Assembly (NCBI GenBank): GCA_030668875.1
Contig: DAOVER010000002.1
Coordinates: forward strand, 46,706 to 110,705
DNA from: Candidatus Heimdallarchaeota archaeon
Lineage (GTDB): Archaea; Asgardarchaeota; Heimdallarchaeia; Heimdallarchaeales; Heimdallarchaeaceae
DNA length: 64,000 nucleotides
Direction: 5' to 3'
Of the stretch, positions 43,191-52,474 are shown one piece after another. A model generated the notes under the pieces. It worked only from the letters and a program-made list of their open reading frames with translations. It was not told where the DNA came from and ran no database searches. The first letter of the stretch is position 1. Each line of letters opens with the position of its first letter. Position numbers and translations under genes: made by a program.

Positions 43191-44249
43191 ATGACAGATA
43201 CAATATTTATTCCCTATGTCTCATTGCTAGTCTTAGATGAGATGGGGATGACTTTAAGAAGTTCTATATCCAACCCAGATATCTCAAGAGAAGAAATAAT
43301 GGGGATGGGAAATTTCTACAGTCCAGTTATATCTGCTTCATCACCCAATCTAGAGATTTATGGACCATTACCCATTCCACATTTTGGGAAATATCATCTA
43401 CTTATTGTGTCTTTTCGCAAAGCTGATTCTGAAAATAGAGTAATGAGATCAAAGGCTACAGACAATTTGTCATTCTGTCAATTACTAATTATCTATGACA
43501 AAAAATGCGACCAGAAAGTAAAATTTGGTCATAGCAAAATCTATGATACCGTTGAATCTTTCTTACAGCAATTTACAGACATCAAACAAATAACTGATAA
43601 TAGTTTGATTTTTCTAAGTGAGTCGCTTATTGAAAACATCTTGCTAGATGAACAGATAAAGTCAAAGAGTTTAGAGGATGTTGTACGTGACATAGCTTCT
43701 CGTTTTAATACAATTCAACAAATTTCTAACCTTCTTAATCGAAGAACCAAAATAGGGATTATTACTTCTGACTCGCTTTCTTATAACCTAATAATTCAGT
43801 CCCTTTTCCATTATCAGAATATAGATTTTATCTATGAATTTAGTAGAAATGAGTTTATTAGCAGAATTGATACATATTTTATGAGAATAGTGTTGACACT
43901 TCTATTTGACTTAGAAACGATTGCTGGAAAAGAGTATTTTAGAGAGATGGACTATTATATCTATTTAGCTTCATGTGAGGATATAACATCAGCTACTAGA
44001 CATATAAGAAATATTGATGAATTGAAAAAACGTGATCCTAAATCAAAAATCTTCTTAGTTACCTTTGAGAAAGCAGAGCAAATAGATTTAAACGTTAAAA
44101 AGGCTCTTTTTGCTGAATCAGAACGTAGGAAGAATGTTCAACTAATGATAACGGTTGGAGATTTGTTTAGAACTTTAGACAATGCGGTGTATTTGATACT
44201 TAACGATGTATTAGAGTTAAGAAATATTCTTCTTTCAACAAATATTTGA
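43191..44249 (+). CDS. Longin-like domain fused to a P-loop-less GTPase-like domain (paralogous architecture)
   Basis: The 352-residue protein shares the plan of the protein at 19852. Residues 1-165 look longin-like: YVSLLVLDEMGMTLRSSI, LEIYGPLPIPHFGKYHLLIV, CQLLIIYDKKCD. Residues 175-352 follow Ras-like order without motifs: TKIGIITSDSLSYNLIIQSL replaces the P-loop strand, RIVLTLLFDLE comes next, YYIYLASCEDITSA is the central strand, SKIFLVTFEKAEQ sits where NKxD would be, and VQLMITVGDLFRTLDNAVYL at the SAK position. It is therefore another pseudo-GTPase. ATG at 43191 is preferred over TTG at 43182. Confidence 0.6.
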   Translation: MTDTIFIPYVSLLVLDEMGMTLRSSISNPDISREEIMGMGNFYSPVISASSPNLEIYGPLPIPHFGKYHLLIVSFRKADSENRVMRSKATDNLSFCQLLIIYDKKCDQKVKFGHSKIYDTVESFLQQFTDIKQITDNSLIFLSESLIENILLDEQIKSKSLEDVVRDIASRFNTIQQISNLLNRRTKIGIITSDSLSYNLIIQSLFHYQNIDFIYEFSRNEFISRIDTYFMRIVLTLLFDLETIAGKEYFREMDYYIYLASCEDITSATRHIRNIDELKKRDPKSKIFLVTFEKAEQIDLNVKKALFAESERRKNVQLMITVGDLFRTLDNAVYLILNDVLELRNILLSTNI

Positions 44250-44283
44250 AAAGTATGTCTACGAGGTTCTAATCCACTTGATT

Positions 44284-45024
44284 TTATTTTTTGTTTTCTA
44301 ACCACTTCTCGATTATTCCGAATAATTGGAATCTACCTGCATCTTTTGGAATCACGTGACCTCCTTTCTCAATCCACGCCAATTCCTTATCAGAGGAAGC
44401 AACGTTGTCATAGATCCAACTTGGAAATCTTGCAGGTATACTAGGATCATTTTTACTCTGAACAACCAAAATCGGCACAGTAATCTTTGGAATAAGTTTT
44501 TTCACCCTTACTAATAACTTATGTAGCTCTGCTATGCTTTTTAATGGATATTTTCCATAGGCTTTGTGACTCTCTAAAGAATCTAGATCTTCCCATCCAG
44601 TTTCTATATTTTTCTTGTATTTATAGAAACTATGAATGGGCAAAATCCTTACTAATAACATTCGCCAATCTATTGGTTTGTATGGGGCAGCCATCGCTAT
44701 AATTCCTGCAATATCAGGATTGTTTGCTCCTAGATACAAAGTAATCGCTCCCCCCATAGACAATCCACCTATGAAGACTTTGTTATACTTTTTACAAAGA
44801 TCTTTAAGTTGATTTTGAGCATATTTCATCCACTCTTCCCATTTTGTATTAGCCATATTCTCAATAGTAGTTTCATGCCCTGGTAGAGTGATATTGTTAA
44901 CATAGTATCCTTTGCTAACTAAGAATTCTTCTAATGGAACCATCTCATAATGTGTTCCTGTAAAACCATGTATTAATAAAACAGCAGTATTCTTTGTATT
45001 GGAAGATATGTTTGATGAAATCAT
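44284..45024 (-). CDS. Alpha/beta hydrolase (carboxylesterase / monoacylglycerol lipase-like)
   Basis: The 246-residue protein is a serine esterase of the Est30-like alpha/beta hydrolase group. The oxyanion-hole strand LLIHGFTGTHYEM, nucleophile elbow GGLSMGGAI, acid loop VVQSKNDPSIPA and catalytic His in EKGGHVIPKDAGR are all present. Length is normal for small carboxylesterases. The natural substrate is not readable. It is divergent from the ICMT-like gene with 83 bp between starts. Confidence 0.9.
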   Translation of the reverse strand: MISSNISSNTKNTAVLLIHGFTGTHYEMVPLEEFLVSKGYYVNNITLPGHETTIENMANTKWEEWMKYAQNQLKDLCKKYNKVFIGGLSMGGAITLYLGANNPDIAGIIAMAAPYKPIDWRMLLVRILPIHSFYKYKKNIETGWEDLDSLESHKAYGKYPLKSIAELHKLLVRVKKLIPKITVPILVVQSKNDPSIPARFPSWIYDNVASSDKELAWIEKGGHVIPKDAGRFQLFGIIEKWLENKK

Positions 45025-45107
45025 TGTATTTTATTTTTCAATCCTATTAATAAATGGTCTCTTCCTATCATAGAAACACTCAATAACGTAATTTACTATT
45101 ACTCTCT

Positions 45108-45707
45108 GTGATTGATGCTATTTGGTATTGGATTATAATTGGTATCCTTTCTATAATCCTAATTGTCTGGTTAATATTTGCAATTTACCGTAATATCAGA
45201 TTTGAAGCAATTCAAGCATTCGGATATGTCTTCTTGATATTAGGGCTGTCATTTACTCTAGGTGAGTACCTTCCAATCCCTTATTACCAACATATCGCAG
45301 GAAGTTTAACCCTACTTGGTATACTTTTGATTATGTCGGGATTACTGTGTTCCTCTAGAAGATGGGTAAAAAGAAAGGGCACACGGGATTTGAATAGTTT
45401 CAGAAACATGTGTATTTTTGCATATATAAGACATCCAATATCGTTTGGTACAACTATTTTGGCTTTTGCGCTTATTTTTCTAGCAAATTCCATTCTCTCA
45501 AATGTATTTGCTGTTCTTGCAGTTATCAGCTTCTTTCTGGCATCTTATGAGAAAGATAGTTACATGGCAAAAAAATATGGCTACCCTTTCAGAGTTTATG
45601 CAAGCAAAGTTCCACGTTTTAATATTATTTTGGGTATAATAAAAGCAATTAGATCTAACGCTCTAAGTAAGGGGAAAAAGAAAACAGAAGAAATTCTTTA
45701 TGAATAA
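45108..45707 (+). CDS. ICMT/PEMT-like membrane methyltransferase
   Basis: The 199-residue membrane protein has about five helices and ends with the isoprenylcysteine carboxyl methyltransferase-like signature: YIRHPISFGTTI, then YEKDSYMAKKYGYPFRVYAS and KVPRFN, which bind S-adenosylmethionine. The substrate could be a phospholipid or a prenylated or other lipidic thiol; the family does not settle it. The start is GTG at 45108, with no in-frame ATG nearby. Confidence 0.85.
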   Translation: MIDAIWYWIIIGILSIILIVWLIFAIYRNIRFEAIQAFGYVFLILGLSFTLGEYLPIPYYQHIAGSLTLLGILLIMSGLLCSSRRWVKRKGTRDLNSFRNMCIFAYIRHPISFGTTILAFALIFLANSILSNVFAVLAVISFFLASYEKDSYMAKKYGYPFRVYASKVPRFNIILGIIKAIRSNALSKGKKKTEEILYE

Positions 45708-45719
45708 TTTCTTGTCTAA

Positions 45720-46124
45720 TTATTTTATCAAATCAGTGATGATTGTAGGGCAGATGTCAATAACACCATTTATTTTTTCAAGCTGCTCTTGAAAATCATT
45801 AAGTTTCTCATCATTTTCAAACCAGCATTCCATCATTATCATATGATATCCGCTAGAAGAATATAATCTCAATATCTCGTCATTTTTCTTAAGTATCTGA
45901 ATTACAGCTAAAAATCTTTGAGGTGTTGTATCAAGACCAATTGAAGCTTTTACGCCAAAACCTAATTCTCGAGGATTTATCTCAAAAGAATATCTTGTAA
46001 TAATCCCTCCTTCCTCTATCTTCTTGACTCTTTTACGAATAGCTGTTTCAGTAACATTTTATTCATTAGCGATGTCAACGAAAGATTTCCTCCCATTCCT
46101 CAATAATTCTTTAATTACAGCCAT
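45720..46124 (-). pseudogene. Lrp/AsnC family regulator with an in-frame TAA in the HTH
   Basis: Translation from ATG 46124 gives MAVIKELLRNGRKSFVDIAN-E, then TAA (46059-46061), and the same frame continues NVTETAIRKRVKKIEEGGII and a full RAM domain to the TAA at 45720-45722. Both halves are clearly one Lrp/AsnC protein of about 134 residues: helix-turn-helix, then the alpha/beta ligand-binding domain ending VIDICPTIITDLI. The stop falls where a Leu or similar is expected; a single change (for example TTA to TAA) explains it. No start codon follows the stop inside the HTH. It faces the peroxiredoxin gene across 98 bp. Confidence 0.8.
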
Positions 46125-46222
46125 ATCAGAGGTTTTATTTTTACTGAAACTATTGTTCGAAATTCAAACCACCATGTTTTGATATTTGAAAAGACTTATG
46201 TAAACCTATTCTTTTTATTAAA

Positions 46223-46906
46223 ATGGTGAATAATATGTCACTAAAAGAATATGAAGAAACTGGAAAAATCCCTCTAATTGGAACAATGTTCCCAAAGATG
46301 GCTGTAAATACAACTCATGGGTTGAAAAGATTACCTCATGATTACAAAGGAAAATGGTTAATATTATTTAGCCATCCTGCTGACTTTACCCCTGTTTGTA
46401 CAACTGAATTTGTTTCCTTTCAAAAGCATCATGACAAATTTGCTGCTATGAATACAGAATTACTCGGTCTAAGTATTGATCAAGTTTTTAGCCACATTAA
46501 ATGGGGCGACTGGATTAAAGAAAATTTAGACGTTGAAATAAAATTCCCAATCATTGCAGACCATGGTGAGGTTGCAAGACAACTAGGCATGTTACATGCT
46601 AAAGGTTCCAATACAGTAAGAGCTGTTTTTATAATGGATCCCAAGGGGATCATCAGATCAATACTATACTATCCTTCTGAACTTGGAAGAAACATGAAAG
46701 AAATTCTAAGGATGATCAAAGCTTTAAAAGTCGCTGATAAACACGATGTAGCAATGCCTGCAAATTGGCCAGAAAATGAACTATTTGGTGATGATGTTAT
46801 CGTTCCCCCTGCAGGAACTGTAGAAAAAGCAAAAGAACGACTTACTGATGAAACCATTGAATGCTTAGATTGGTGGCTATGTCATAAAGAAAACCCTGAG
46901 AAATAA
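46223..46906 (+). CDS. Peroxiredoxin (archaeal Prx6-like, C-terminal Cys pair)
   Basis: The 227-residue protein reduces peroxides. The peroxidatic cysteine lies in [13 protein letters not shown] with conserved Pro, Thr and downstream Arg ([16 protein letters not shown]). The extra C-terminal cysteines in [11 protein letters not shown] match archaeal Prx6-type enzymes where they act in resolution. Length is typical. ATG at 46223; a divergent broken Lrp regulator is the upstream neighbour and may once have controlled this gene. Confidence 0.93.
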   Translation: MVNNMSLKEYEETGKIPLIGTMFPKMAVNTTHGLKRLPHDYKGKWLILFSHPADFTPVCTTEFVSFQKHHDKFAAMNTELLGLSIDQVFSHIKWGDWIKENLDVEIKFPIIADHGEVARQLGMLHAKGSNTVRAVFIMDPKGIIRSILYYPSELGRNMKEILRMIKALKVADKHDVAMPANWPENELFGDDVIVPPAGTVEKAKERLTDETIECLDWWLCHKENPEK

Positions 46907-46968
46907 TCTCTTTTCTTTCTTTTTATTTTACAGAAAAAATTAAATGATAGAATGCTTTTTCATTGTTA

Positions 46969-47811
46969 ATGAATGAAATTATAGATATTGTAAAAACACA
47001 CACTGACCCTGAAGTAAAAATCAGAGTCGCTAAGTTTCCATGTTCAAATAAAAAATATTCAAAACGTAATGTCATAATAGTTCCGGGGTGGTTAAGTGCT
47101 ATAGATAATTTCACCACAACTGCCAAAATACTACAAGCTTATGGCAATATCTTTATTTATGAACCTAGAGGATTTGGGGAATCTCTTACTCCTCACAAGA
47201 AAGGTCTTTTTACTATTGAAGAGTATAATGAAGAACTCAAATTAGTTATAGATCATTTAAAACTTAAAAACAAAGATTTCATAATATTAGGCAGTTGTTC
47301 TGGGGCTGCGATGGTTTTTAATTACGTATTAGATGGTACTGGTAAGAAACCCAGTGCTTTGGTGATTTTCAGTCCTCAAGAACATTACAAAACCCCCTTT
47401 TGGCTACCAATCCTAGGCTGGATTCCTACATTTTTTATGAGTTTTATACAAAAACTAATTATTATTTTTTATAGGTTCTACGTAAAAATTAGAAGTAAAA
47501 AAGAGTCCGAAAATGTTACATGGGCAGAGGAACGGTTGAAGAAAAATGATGCATGGAGTCTTCGAAGGTATGTTTTGGAGTTTATTATTTCATATGATAT
47601 TATAGGAAGACAGAAAGGAATCGATATCCCAATGCTCATTTTTGTAGCTAAAAAAGACTACTTCGTAGATGTAGCAAAATCCAAAGAGTTTACACACCAT
47701 CCTGATACTGAAATCTTCCAAGTTGATGTTTCAATGCATCGAGTACAAGAAGGAAATGAGAAATTAATAGCTGAAGAAGTGAACAAATACTTAAACAAAA
47801 TAAAATTGTGA
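46969..47811 (+). CDS. Alpha/beta hydrolase, unknown substrate
   Basis: The 280-residue protein has the fold's motifs: VIIVPGWLSAIDNFTTTA for the oxyanion-hole region, FGESLTPHKKG, nucleophile elbow LGSCSGAAMV, acid VAKKDYFVD, and a C-terminal His in VSMHRVQEGNE. There is no signal peptide. The substrate is unknown. ATG at 46969 (MNEIIDIVKTHT) is preferred to TTG at 46963. It follows the peroxiredoxin gene after 62 bp and converges on the DegV gene. Confidence 0.8.
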   Translation: MNEIIDIVKTHTDPEVKIRVAKFPCSNKKYSKRNVIIVPGWLSAIDNFTTTAKILQAYGNIFIYEPRGFGESLTPHKKGLFTIEEYNEELKLVIDHLKLKNKDFIILGSCSGAAMVFNYVLDGTGKKPSALVIFSPQEHYKTPFWLPILGWIPTFFMSFIQKLIIIFYRFYVKIRSKKESENVTWAEERLKKNDAWSLRRYVLEFIISYDIIGRQKGIDIPMLIFVAKKDYFVDVAKSKEFTHHPDTEIFQVDVSMHRVQEGNEKLIAEEVNKYLNKIKL

Positions 47812-47817
47812 CCATTT

Positions 47818-48678
47818 CTATTCAGAGGGAAGAAGAGACAGAATAATGGTTCCTACACCCGTTGATGTACCAATTATTGGAGATGCTGGAGTAACAAAGT
47901 ATCTGTTAATCTTCAGTTTTTTACAAAGTTTCTTAATTATATAATCAACACCTTCTTGATTTTCGACATGAGATATTACCAAATCATATGAAAGAGATTT
48001 ATCCACGTTTTTTATTGCAAGACTAATTAGACGTTTAGCCATTGATTTATTTGTAAAAAATCCAGGTAATTTAGATTTTAAAATTCCTGGTTTTTCCATT
48101 ACAGCTACTGGTTTTATTTTGATTAATTTTGTTAAATTTAAAACCAATTTTGACTTCAATCGCCCAGATTTATAGACGTTGTCCAATGTATGAAAACCAG
48201 CATTTAAGAAATAATTCTGCTTTATCTCATTAACATGTTTTTCAATCTCTTCAACTTTTGCACCTTTGGCGCTTAACTCGAATATTCTTAAGATTATTAA
48301 ACCTTGAACTCCAGAAGCTGTTTGAGTATCTATAACTGTAACCTTTTCTTTGAATTTCTTAGCCGCTATTCTATGTGAATTGAAGGTTGATCCACTTAGT
48401 TCACTTGAAACAGAAATGGAGAAAATATGATCATAACCGTGATGTTCAAAGCCTTCTTTTAATTTTTCAACAAAGTCGCTTGGTTCAGGATTTGTAGTTG
48501 GAGGAATTAAATCTCTTGTTCTTATTATATTGTAAAAATCATCGACTGAAATGTCAACCCCTAGCTTCCAATATCTGTCATCAAAATAAACAACATGTGG
48601 AATTATTGCTACGTTGTACTTTTCCATTAATTCCGCTGGTAAATCTGCTGCTGAATCTGTTATGACTCCAATTTTCAT
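47818..48678 (-). CDS. DegV family fatty-acid-binding protein
   Basis: The 286-residue protein belongs to the DegV family: the N-terminal GVITDSAADLPAELMEKYNV and the TTNPEPSDFVEKLKEG segment are characteristic, and the central ISVSSELSGSTFNSH loop binds the fatty acid carboxylate. DegV proteins deliver acyl chains to fatty acid kinase or carry fatty acids. No kinase partner is in the window. It converges on the hydrolase gene. Confidence 0.9.
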   Translation of the reverse strand: MKIGVITDSAADLPAELMEKYNVAIIPHVVYFDDRYWKLGVDISVDDFYNIIRTRDLIPPTTNPEPSDFVEKLKEGFEHHGYDHIFSISVSSELSGSTFNSHRIAAKKFKEKVTVIDTQTASGVQGLIILRIFELSAKGAKVEEIEKHVNEIKQNYFLNAGFHTLDNVYKSGRLKSKLVLNLTKLIKIKPVAVMEKPGILKSKLPGFFTNKSMAKRLISLAIKNVDKSLSYDLVISHVENQEGVDYIIKKLCKKLKINRYFVTPASPIIGTSTGVGTIILSLLPSE

Positions 48679-48787
48679 TTGAACACTTTCTAGACAAAAT
48701 TCGGATTTTGTTGCTTATAAATCTGTTTGATGAGAGATGTCTTAAAGTTTATATTATATCTTGAATTTGTTTTCATTGGTATCTTCA

Positions 48788-50545
48788 ATGAATACAAAAG
48801 CAAAAATTGAAAGTGCTTTAGGAAAAATTAAAGCTGATATTATACTTAAGGGTGGGTTAGTAGCCAATGTTTTAACCAAGGAGATGCTTGAATCTGATGT
48901 TGTTATAACAGCTGGTTACATCAGCCATGTAGGAAAAGATACAGCTGATTTTGAAGACAAAAAGACTAGGATTATCGATTTAGAAGGAAAAATAATCTGT
49001 CCTGGGTTGATCGAATCTCATATTCATGTAGAATCTTCTATGTTATCTATAACGCAATTTTCAAGAGCTGTTATTCCTCATGGAACAACCACTTGTGTTA
49101 TCGATCCACATGAACTTGCTAATGTGGTAGGCGTTCAAGGACTAGAAGTTTTCCTAAAGCAAGCTAAGAAGTCACCTATTCGATTTTTGGTCGAAGCTCC
49201 TTCATGTGTCCCCTCTTTACCCGGATTTGAAACTTCTGGGGCAGAACTGAATTCTGCAACTATTGAAAAATTAATGGAACGAGAAGATATTTTTGCATTA
49301 GCAGAGATGATGAACTATCCCGGTGTATTGTATGCTGATAAGGAAGTCTTAGCAAAAATTGATACAGCAAAAAATGCTGGAAAGCTAATTGAAGGACATG
49401 CTCCTCTCCTAAACGGGAAAGAATTGCAAGCTTACATTGCTGCTGGAATATCTTCTGATCATGAAGCCTCTAGTGGAGAAGAAATTCTTGAAAAATTACG
49501 TTTAGGAATGAAGATACAACTAAGAGAAGGTTCCTTTGCTAAAGATTTATCGAATGTAGTTCACGAATTAAAAGAAATGGAAATTGATACTAGAAATATA
49601 ATGATCGCATCAGATGACCGGAATCCTGTTGATTTACTAGAGAAAGGTCATCTTGATTATTCTTTTAGATTAGCTGTTAACGCTGGTATGAACCCTATGA
49701 CAGTTCTACAAATGCTTACTATTAACCCTGCTACTCACTTAGGAATGGACAATGAAATTGGTTCTATTGCTCCAGGAAAAGTAGCTGATTTGATCATTGT
49801 TGATAATTTAAAGGATTTTAACTTAATTACTACTATAGTTGAAGGTCAGATTCTTTTTGAGGAAGGAGAACTTAAGCTGAAACCTAAGTCTGAGAGGTAT
49901 CCTAAATTTGTTGTTAATACTATGTTCAATTTAGAAATCCCTCAGTTAGCAGACATTATGTTTATGGTTCCTGAGAAAGAAAAAGTGAGAGTGCGAACAA
50001 TTGGAATAAATGAGCATTCTCTTATTACTGATCATTTGGTTTCAGAACTAGAAGTCGTGGATAAATTTATTGTTCCAGATTTAGAAAATGATGTTCTACC
50101 AGTAATAGTTATTAATCGGCATACGAGTGAGAAATACATTGGAAAAGGATTTTTGAAGGGTTTAGGGATAAAAAATGGTGCGGTTGCTAGTACGGTTGCT
50201 CATGATTGTCATCAGCTAATATGTGTTGGTACCGATTACAATATGATGATTGAAGCTATTTGGGAATTAAAAGACTCTAATGGTGGATTAGTTGTTGTCA
50301 CAGAAGAAGAGAATACAGTTTTACCATTAGAATTCGCTGGAATTATGAGTGTAAAGACATATGAAGAAGTTATAGTTGATTTCAAGCTTCTAGAAGAGGC
50401 TTTAGAAAAACTAACCCCTAAAATATCTGAGCCTTTTATGGCTTTAGCTTTTGTTGCATTGCCCGTTATACCTCACTTGAAAATTACAGATCAAGGATTA
50501 GTGGATGTTGATGAATTTGCACTAACTGATGTTATAACCGAGTAA
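48788..50545 (+). CDS. ade: Adenine deaminase
   Basis: The 585-residue enzyme converts adenine to hypoxanthine with ammonia release. The metal-binding start LIESHIHVESSM is present, with the PHGTTTCVIDPHELANV segment, EGHAPLL and SSDHEASSGEE, IASDDRNPVDLLEKGHLD, and C-terminal DCHQLICVGTD. Length fits the family (about 570-600). ATG at 48788 (MNTKAKIESALG) is chosen over TTG at 48761. With the AMP phosphorylase about 2 kb downstream it suggests that adenine released from AMP is deaminated. Confidence 0.95.
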   Translation: MNTKAKIESALGKIKADIILKGGLVANVLTKEMLESDVVITAGYISHVGKDTADFEDKKTRIIDLEGKIICPGLIESHIHVESSMLSITQFSRAVIPHGTTTCVIDPHELANVVGVQGLEVFLKQAKKSPIRFLVEAPSCVPSLPGFETSGAELNSATIEKLMEREDIFALAEMMNYPGVLYADKEVLAKIDTAKNAGKLIEGHAPLLNGKELQAYIAAGISSDHEASSGEEILEKLRLGMKIQLREGSFAKDLSNVVHELKEMEIDTRNIMIASDDRNPVDLLEKGHLDYSFRLAVNAGMNPMTVLQMLTINPATHLGMDNEIGSIAPGKVADLIIVDNLKDFNLITTIVEGQILFEEGELKLKPKSERYPKFVVNTMFNLEIPQLADIMFMVPEKEKVRVRTIGINEHSLITDHLVSELEVVDKFIVPDLENDVLPVIVINRHTSEKYIGKGFLKGLGIKNGAVASTVAHDCHQLICVGTDYNMMIEAIWELKDSNGGLVVVTEEENTVLPLEFAGIMSVKTYEEVIVDFKLLEEALEKLTPKISEPFMALAFVALPVIPHLKITDQGLVDVDEFALTDVITE

Positions 50546-50620
50546 TGTGATTAAATTAATTTAAGAAAATCAACACTTTCTTTCCACAAAATTTTTATCT
50601 CATTTATCTTGAAGTTAATA

Positions 50621-51340
50621 ATGACAAAATTACTCTTTCAAGATGATTCTTACATCAAGAATTTCGAGGCAGAAATCAAAGAAATTGTTGAAGATACAGT
50701 TGTTCTAAATCAAACGGCTTTTGCTTATCGTGGAGGTGGTTTACAAAGTGACACAGGCTATCTAGAAACAACTTCGGGTGAGAAATATGAACTGATAGAA
50801 GCATATTTCAAAGGGGGTAAAGTGTTACATAAACTCTCACCAACTCCTCAAAAGAGTTTGTTAAACCAGAAAGTTTCTTGTTCAATAAACTGGGATGCAC
50901 GTTATAGACAAATGAGGATGCATACTGCTCTTCATGCATTATCTGGAATACTATTCAAAAAATATGGCTCTACAGTTACAGGAGGAAATATAACTCCTGA
51001 GAAAAGCAGAGTGGATTTTGAAATTGATCATTTAAGACAAGAAAGAGTCGAGGAAATCGTAAAAGAAATTAATGAAATTCTGGTTGGAGACCACCCTGTT
51101 TCTGTTTCATATATGAAACGTGAAGAAGCTCTGATAATTCCTGATTTAATTAGAACGAAAGTGAATTTGATTCCAGAGCGTGTCAAAACACTCAGAATTG
51201 TTGAGATAAAAGGAGTGGATATGCAAGCAGACGGGGGAGTACACGTTGCTAATACAAATGAAATTGGAGAGTTTGTTTCACTTAAATCGGAAAATAGAGG
51301 TAAGAATAATAAAAGGCTATATTTCACAGTAAAACCCTAA
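50621..51340 (+). CDS. alaX: Alanyl-tRNA editing protein AlaX-like
   Basis: The 239-residue protein is a free-standing relative of the alanyl-tRNA synthetase editing domain that deacylates Ser- or Gly-tRNA(Ala). The N-terminal FAYRGGGLQSDTGYL glycine-rich motif and the zinc-site HTALHALSG (HxxxH) are intact. The second half of the zinc site usually reads CGGTHV; here it is DMQADGGVHVANTNEIG with Asp in place of Cys. Length fits AlaX-M type. ATG at 50621 (MTKLLFQDDSYI) is chosen over TTG at 50609. Confidence 0.85.
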   Translation: MTKLLFQDDSYIKNFEAEIKEIVEDTVVLNQTAFAYRGGGLQSDTGYLETTSGEKYELIEAYFKGGKVLHKLSPTPQKSLLNQKVSCSINWDARYRQMRMHTALHALSGILFKKYGSTVTGGNITPEKSRVDFEIDHLRQERVEEIVKEINEILVGDHPVSVSYMKREEALIIPDLIRTKVNLIPERVKTLRIVEIKGVDMQADGGVHVANTNEIGEFVSLKSENRGKNNKRLYFTVKP

Positions 51341-51433
51341 AAAATCAGGATTGAAAGGGGATTAACCAAAATCTTTTAAAATGTGTGTTATTGAACGATA
51401 AAACGAGAATATTAAAAGGAAATTGGGATATAC

Positions 51434-52303
51434 ATGAAAAAAAATAAATTGTTCGGGATATTATCAATTCTAACTTTCACGATTATGATATTTGCTAATG
51501 CATCACAAGGAGTTGCAATGTATCAACAAGCCTCGAATGTCTCAAGCACAACGGAAGATTTTTATGAAAGAATCGTTGCACCTGAAACTTTCAATGTGAC
51601 ATTCCTTAATGATGTTACATATGATCCAAGTATAAAAAAAGATGCTAAAATAAAATGGAAAGTACAAGACTTTGAAAGAACTGATGATTTTAATATAGCT
51701 GAAGGAGACAAAAACCTAAAAAATGGGGATACTATAATCCTTCAAATTGGTTCAGACCCCTATTTACAATTACCCAATGTTGAAGCATGGTGTCAAATAT
51801 ATATAAACGATGTAATGGCTCGTTATGATCCCACCAGCCTTCAGGTTTTAGCGGTCTTTAAATATACTCTACCAATAACCTTGGATTTCTATGAACATGG
51901 TGTTAATTATACTGAGGAAAGCTATTTCTATTACCTTGAAAATTCTACTGCAGTTGATCGAACTTACTGGACATTTGAAGAAAAAAAGGTAATTTATAAC
52001 TATACATCCATAACTGAAGTAAATAATGTGACTGATATTTCTATGGTTTATGATAGGGAATCTGGTTTAATGGACCAACTGTTTTATTCAGCACGTTTCA
52101 TAAATGGAACAGGTCACTTTTCAGGAGCAAACTTTACCTTAACTAGAACACATGGTTGGGGACTAGCCTATAACATAAGCACATTAGTTGTCTGGATTCC
52201 AATAATGATCGTTATAATTGGATTAATTGTTGCTATACGCATTCATCTATTCCAAAGAATTAAACTATATATTGAAGCAAGAAAGATTGTAAGAAAAGAA
52301 TAA
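51434..52303 (+). CDS. Secreted, C-terminally membrane-anchored protein, unknown function
   Basis: The 289-residue protein has a signal peptide (LFGILSILTFTIMIFANASQ), an extracellular beta-rich domain with several N-x-S/T sites, and one C-terminal helix (LVVWIPIMIVIIGLIVAIRI) followed by a basic tail. No family was recognised. It stands alone between AlaX and AMP phosphorylase. Confidence 0.7.
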   Translation: MKKNKLFGILSILTFTIMIFANASQGVAMYQQASNVSSTTEDFYERIVAPETFNVTFLNDVTYDPSIKKDAKIKWKVQDFERTDDFNIAEGDKNLKNGDTIILQIGSDPYLQLPNVEAWCQIYINDVMARYDPTSLQVLAVFKYTLPITLDFYEHGVNYTEESYFYYLENSTAVDRTYWTFEEKKVIYNYTSITEVNNVTDISMVYDRESGLMDQLFYSARFINGTGHFSGANFTLTRTHGWGLAYNISTLVVWIPIMIVIIGLIVAIRIHLFQRIKLYIEARKIVRKE

Positions 52304-52474
52304 TAATCTCTCTCCTTTTGATTTTGTTTTATTTTACACTTTATTGTTATTTCCATTTTTATTAATTTTTCAACAAAAACGAAAACATTAAAAGCAAAAA
52401 AGACAGTTTTTTTATTCCAAAAGAAAATTATATAATAAACTACCTTAGATAGTTTTTATTGGAAAGGGATAATT

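Noticed and set aside
45720..46124. Readthrough or recoding (selenocysteine/pyrrolysine) at the internal stop of the Lrp gene
   Set aside because: The codon is TAA; selenocysteine uses TGA and pyrrolysine TAG, so a nonsense mutation or sequencing error is simpler.
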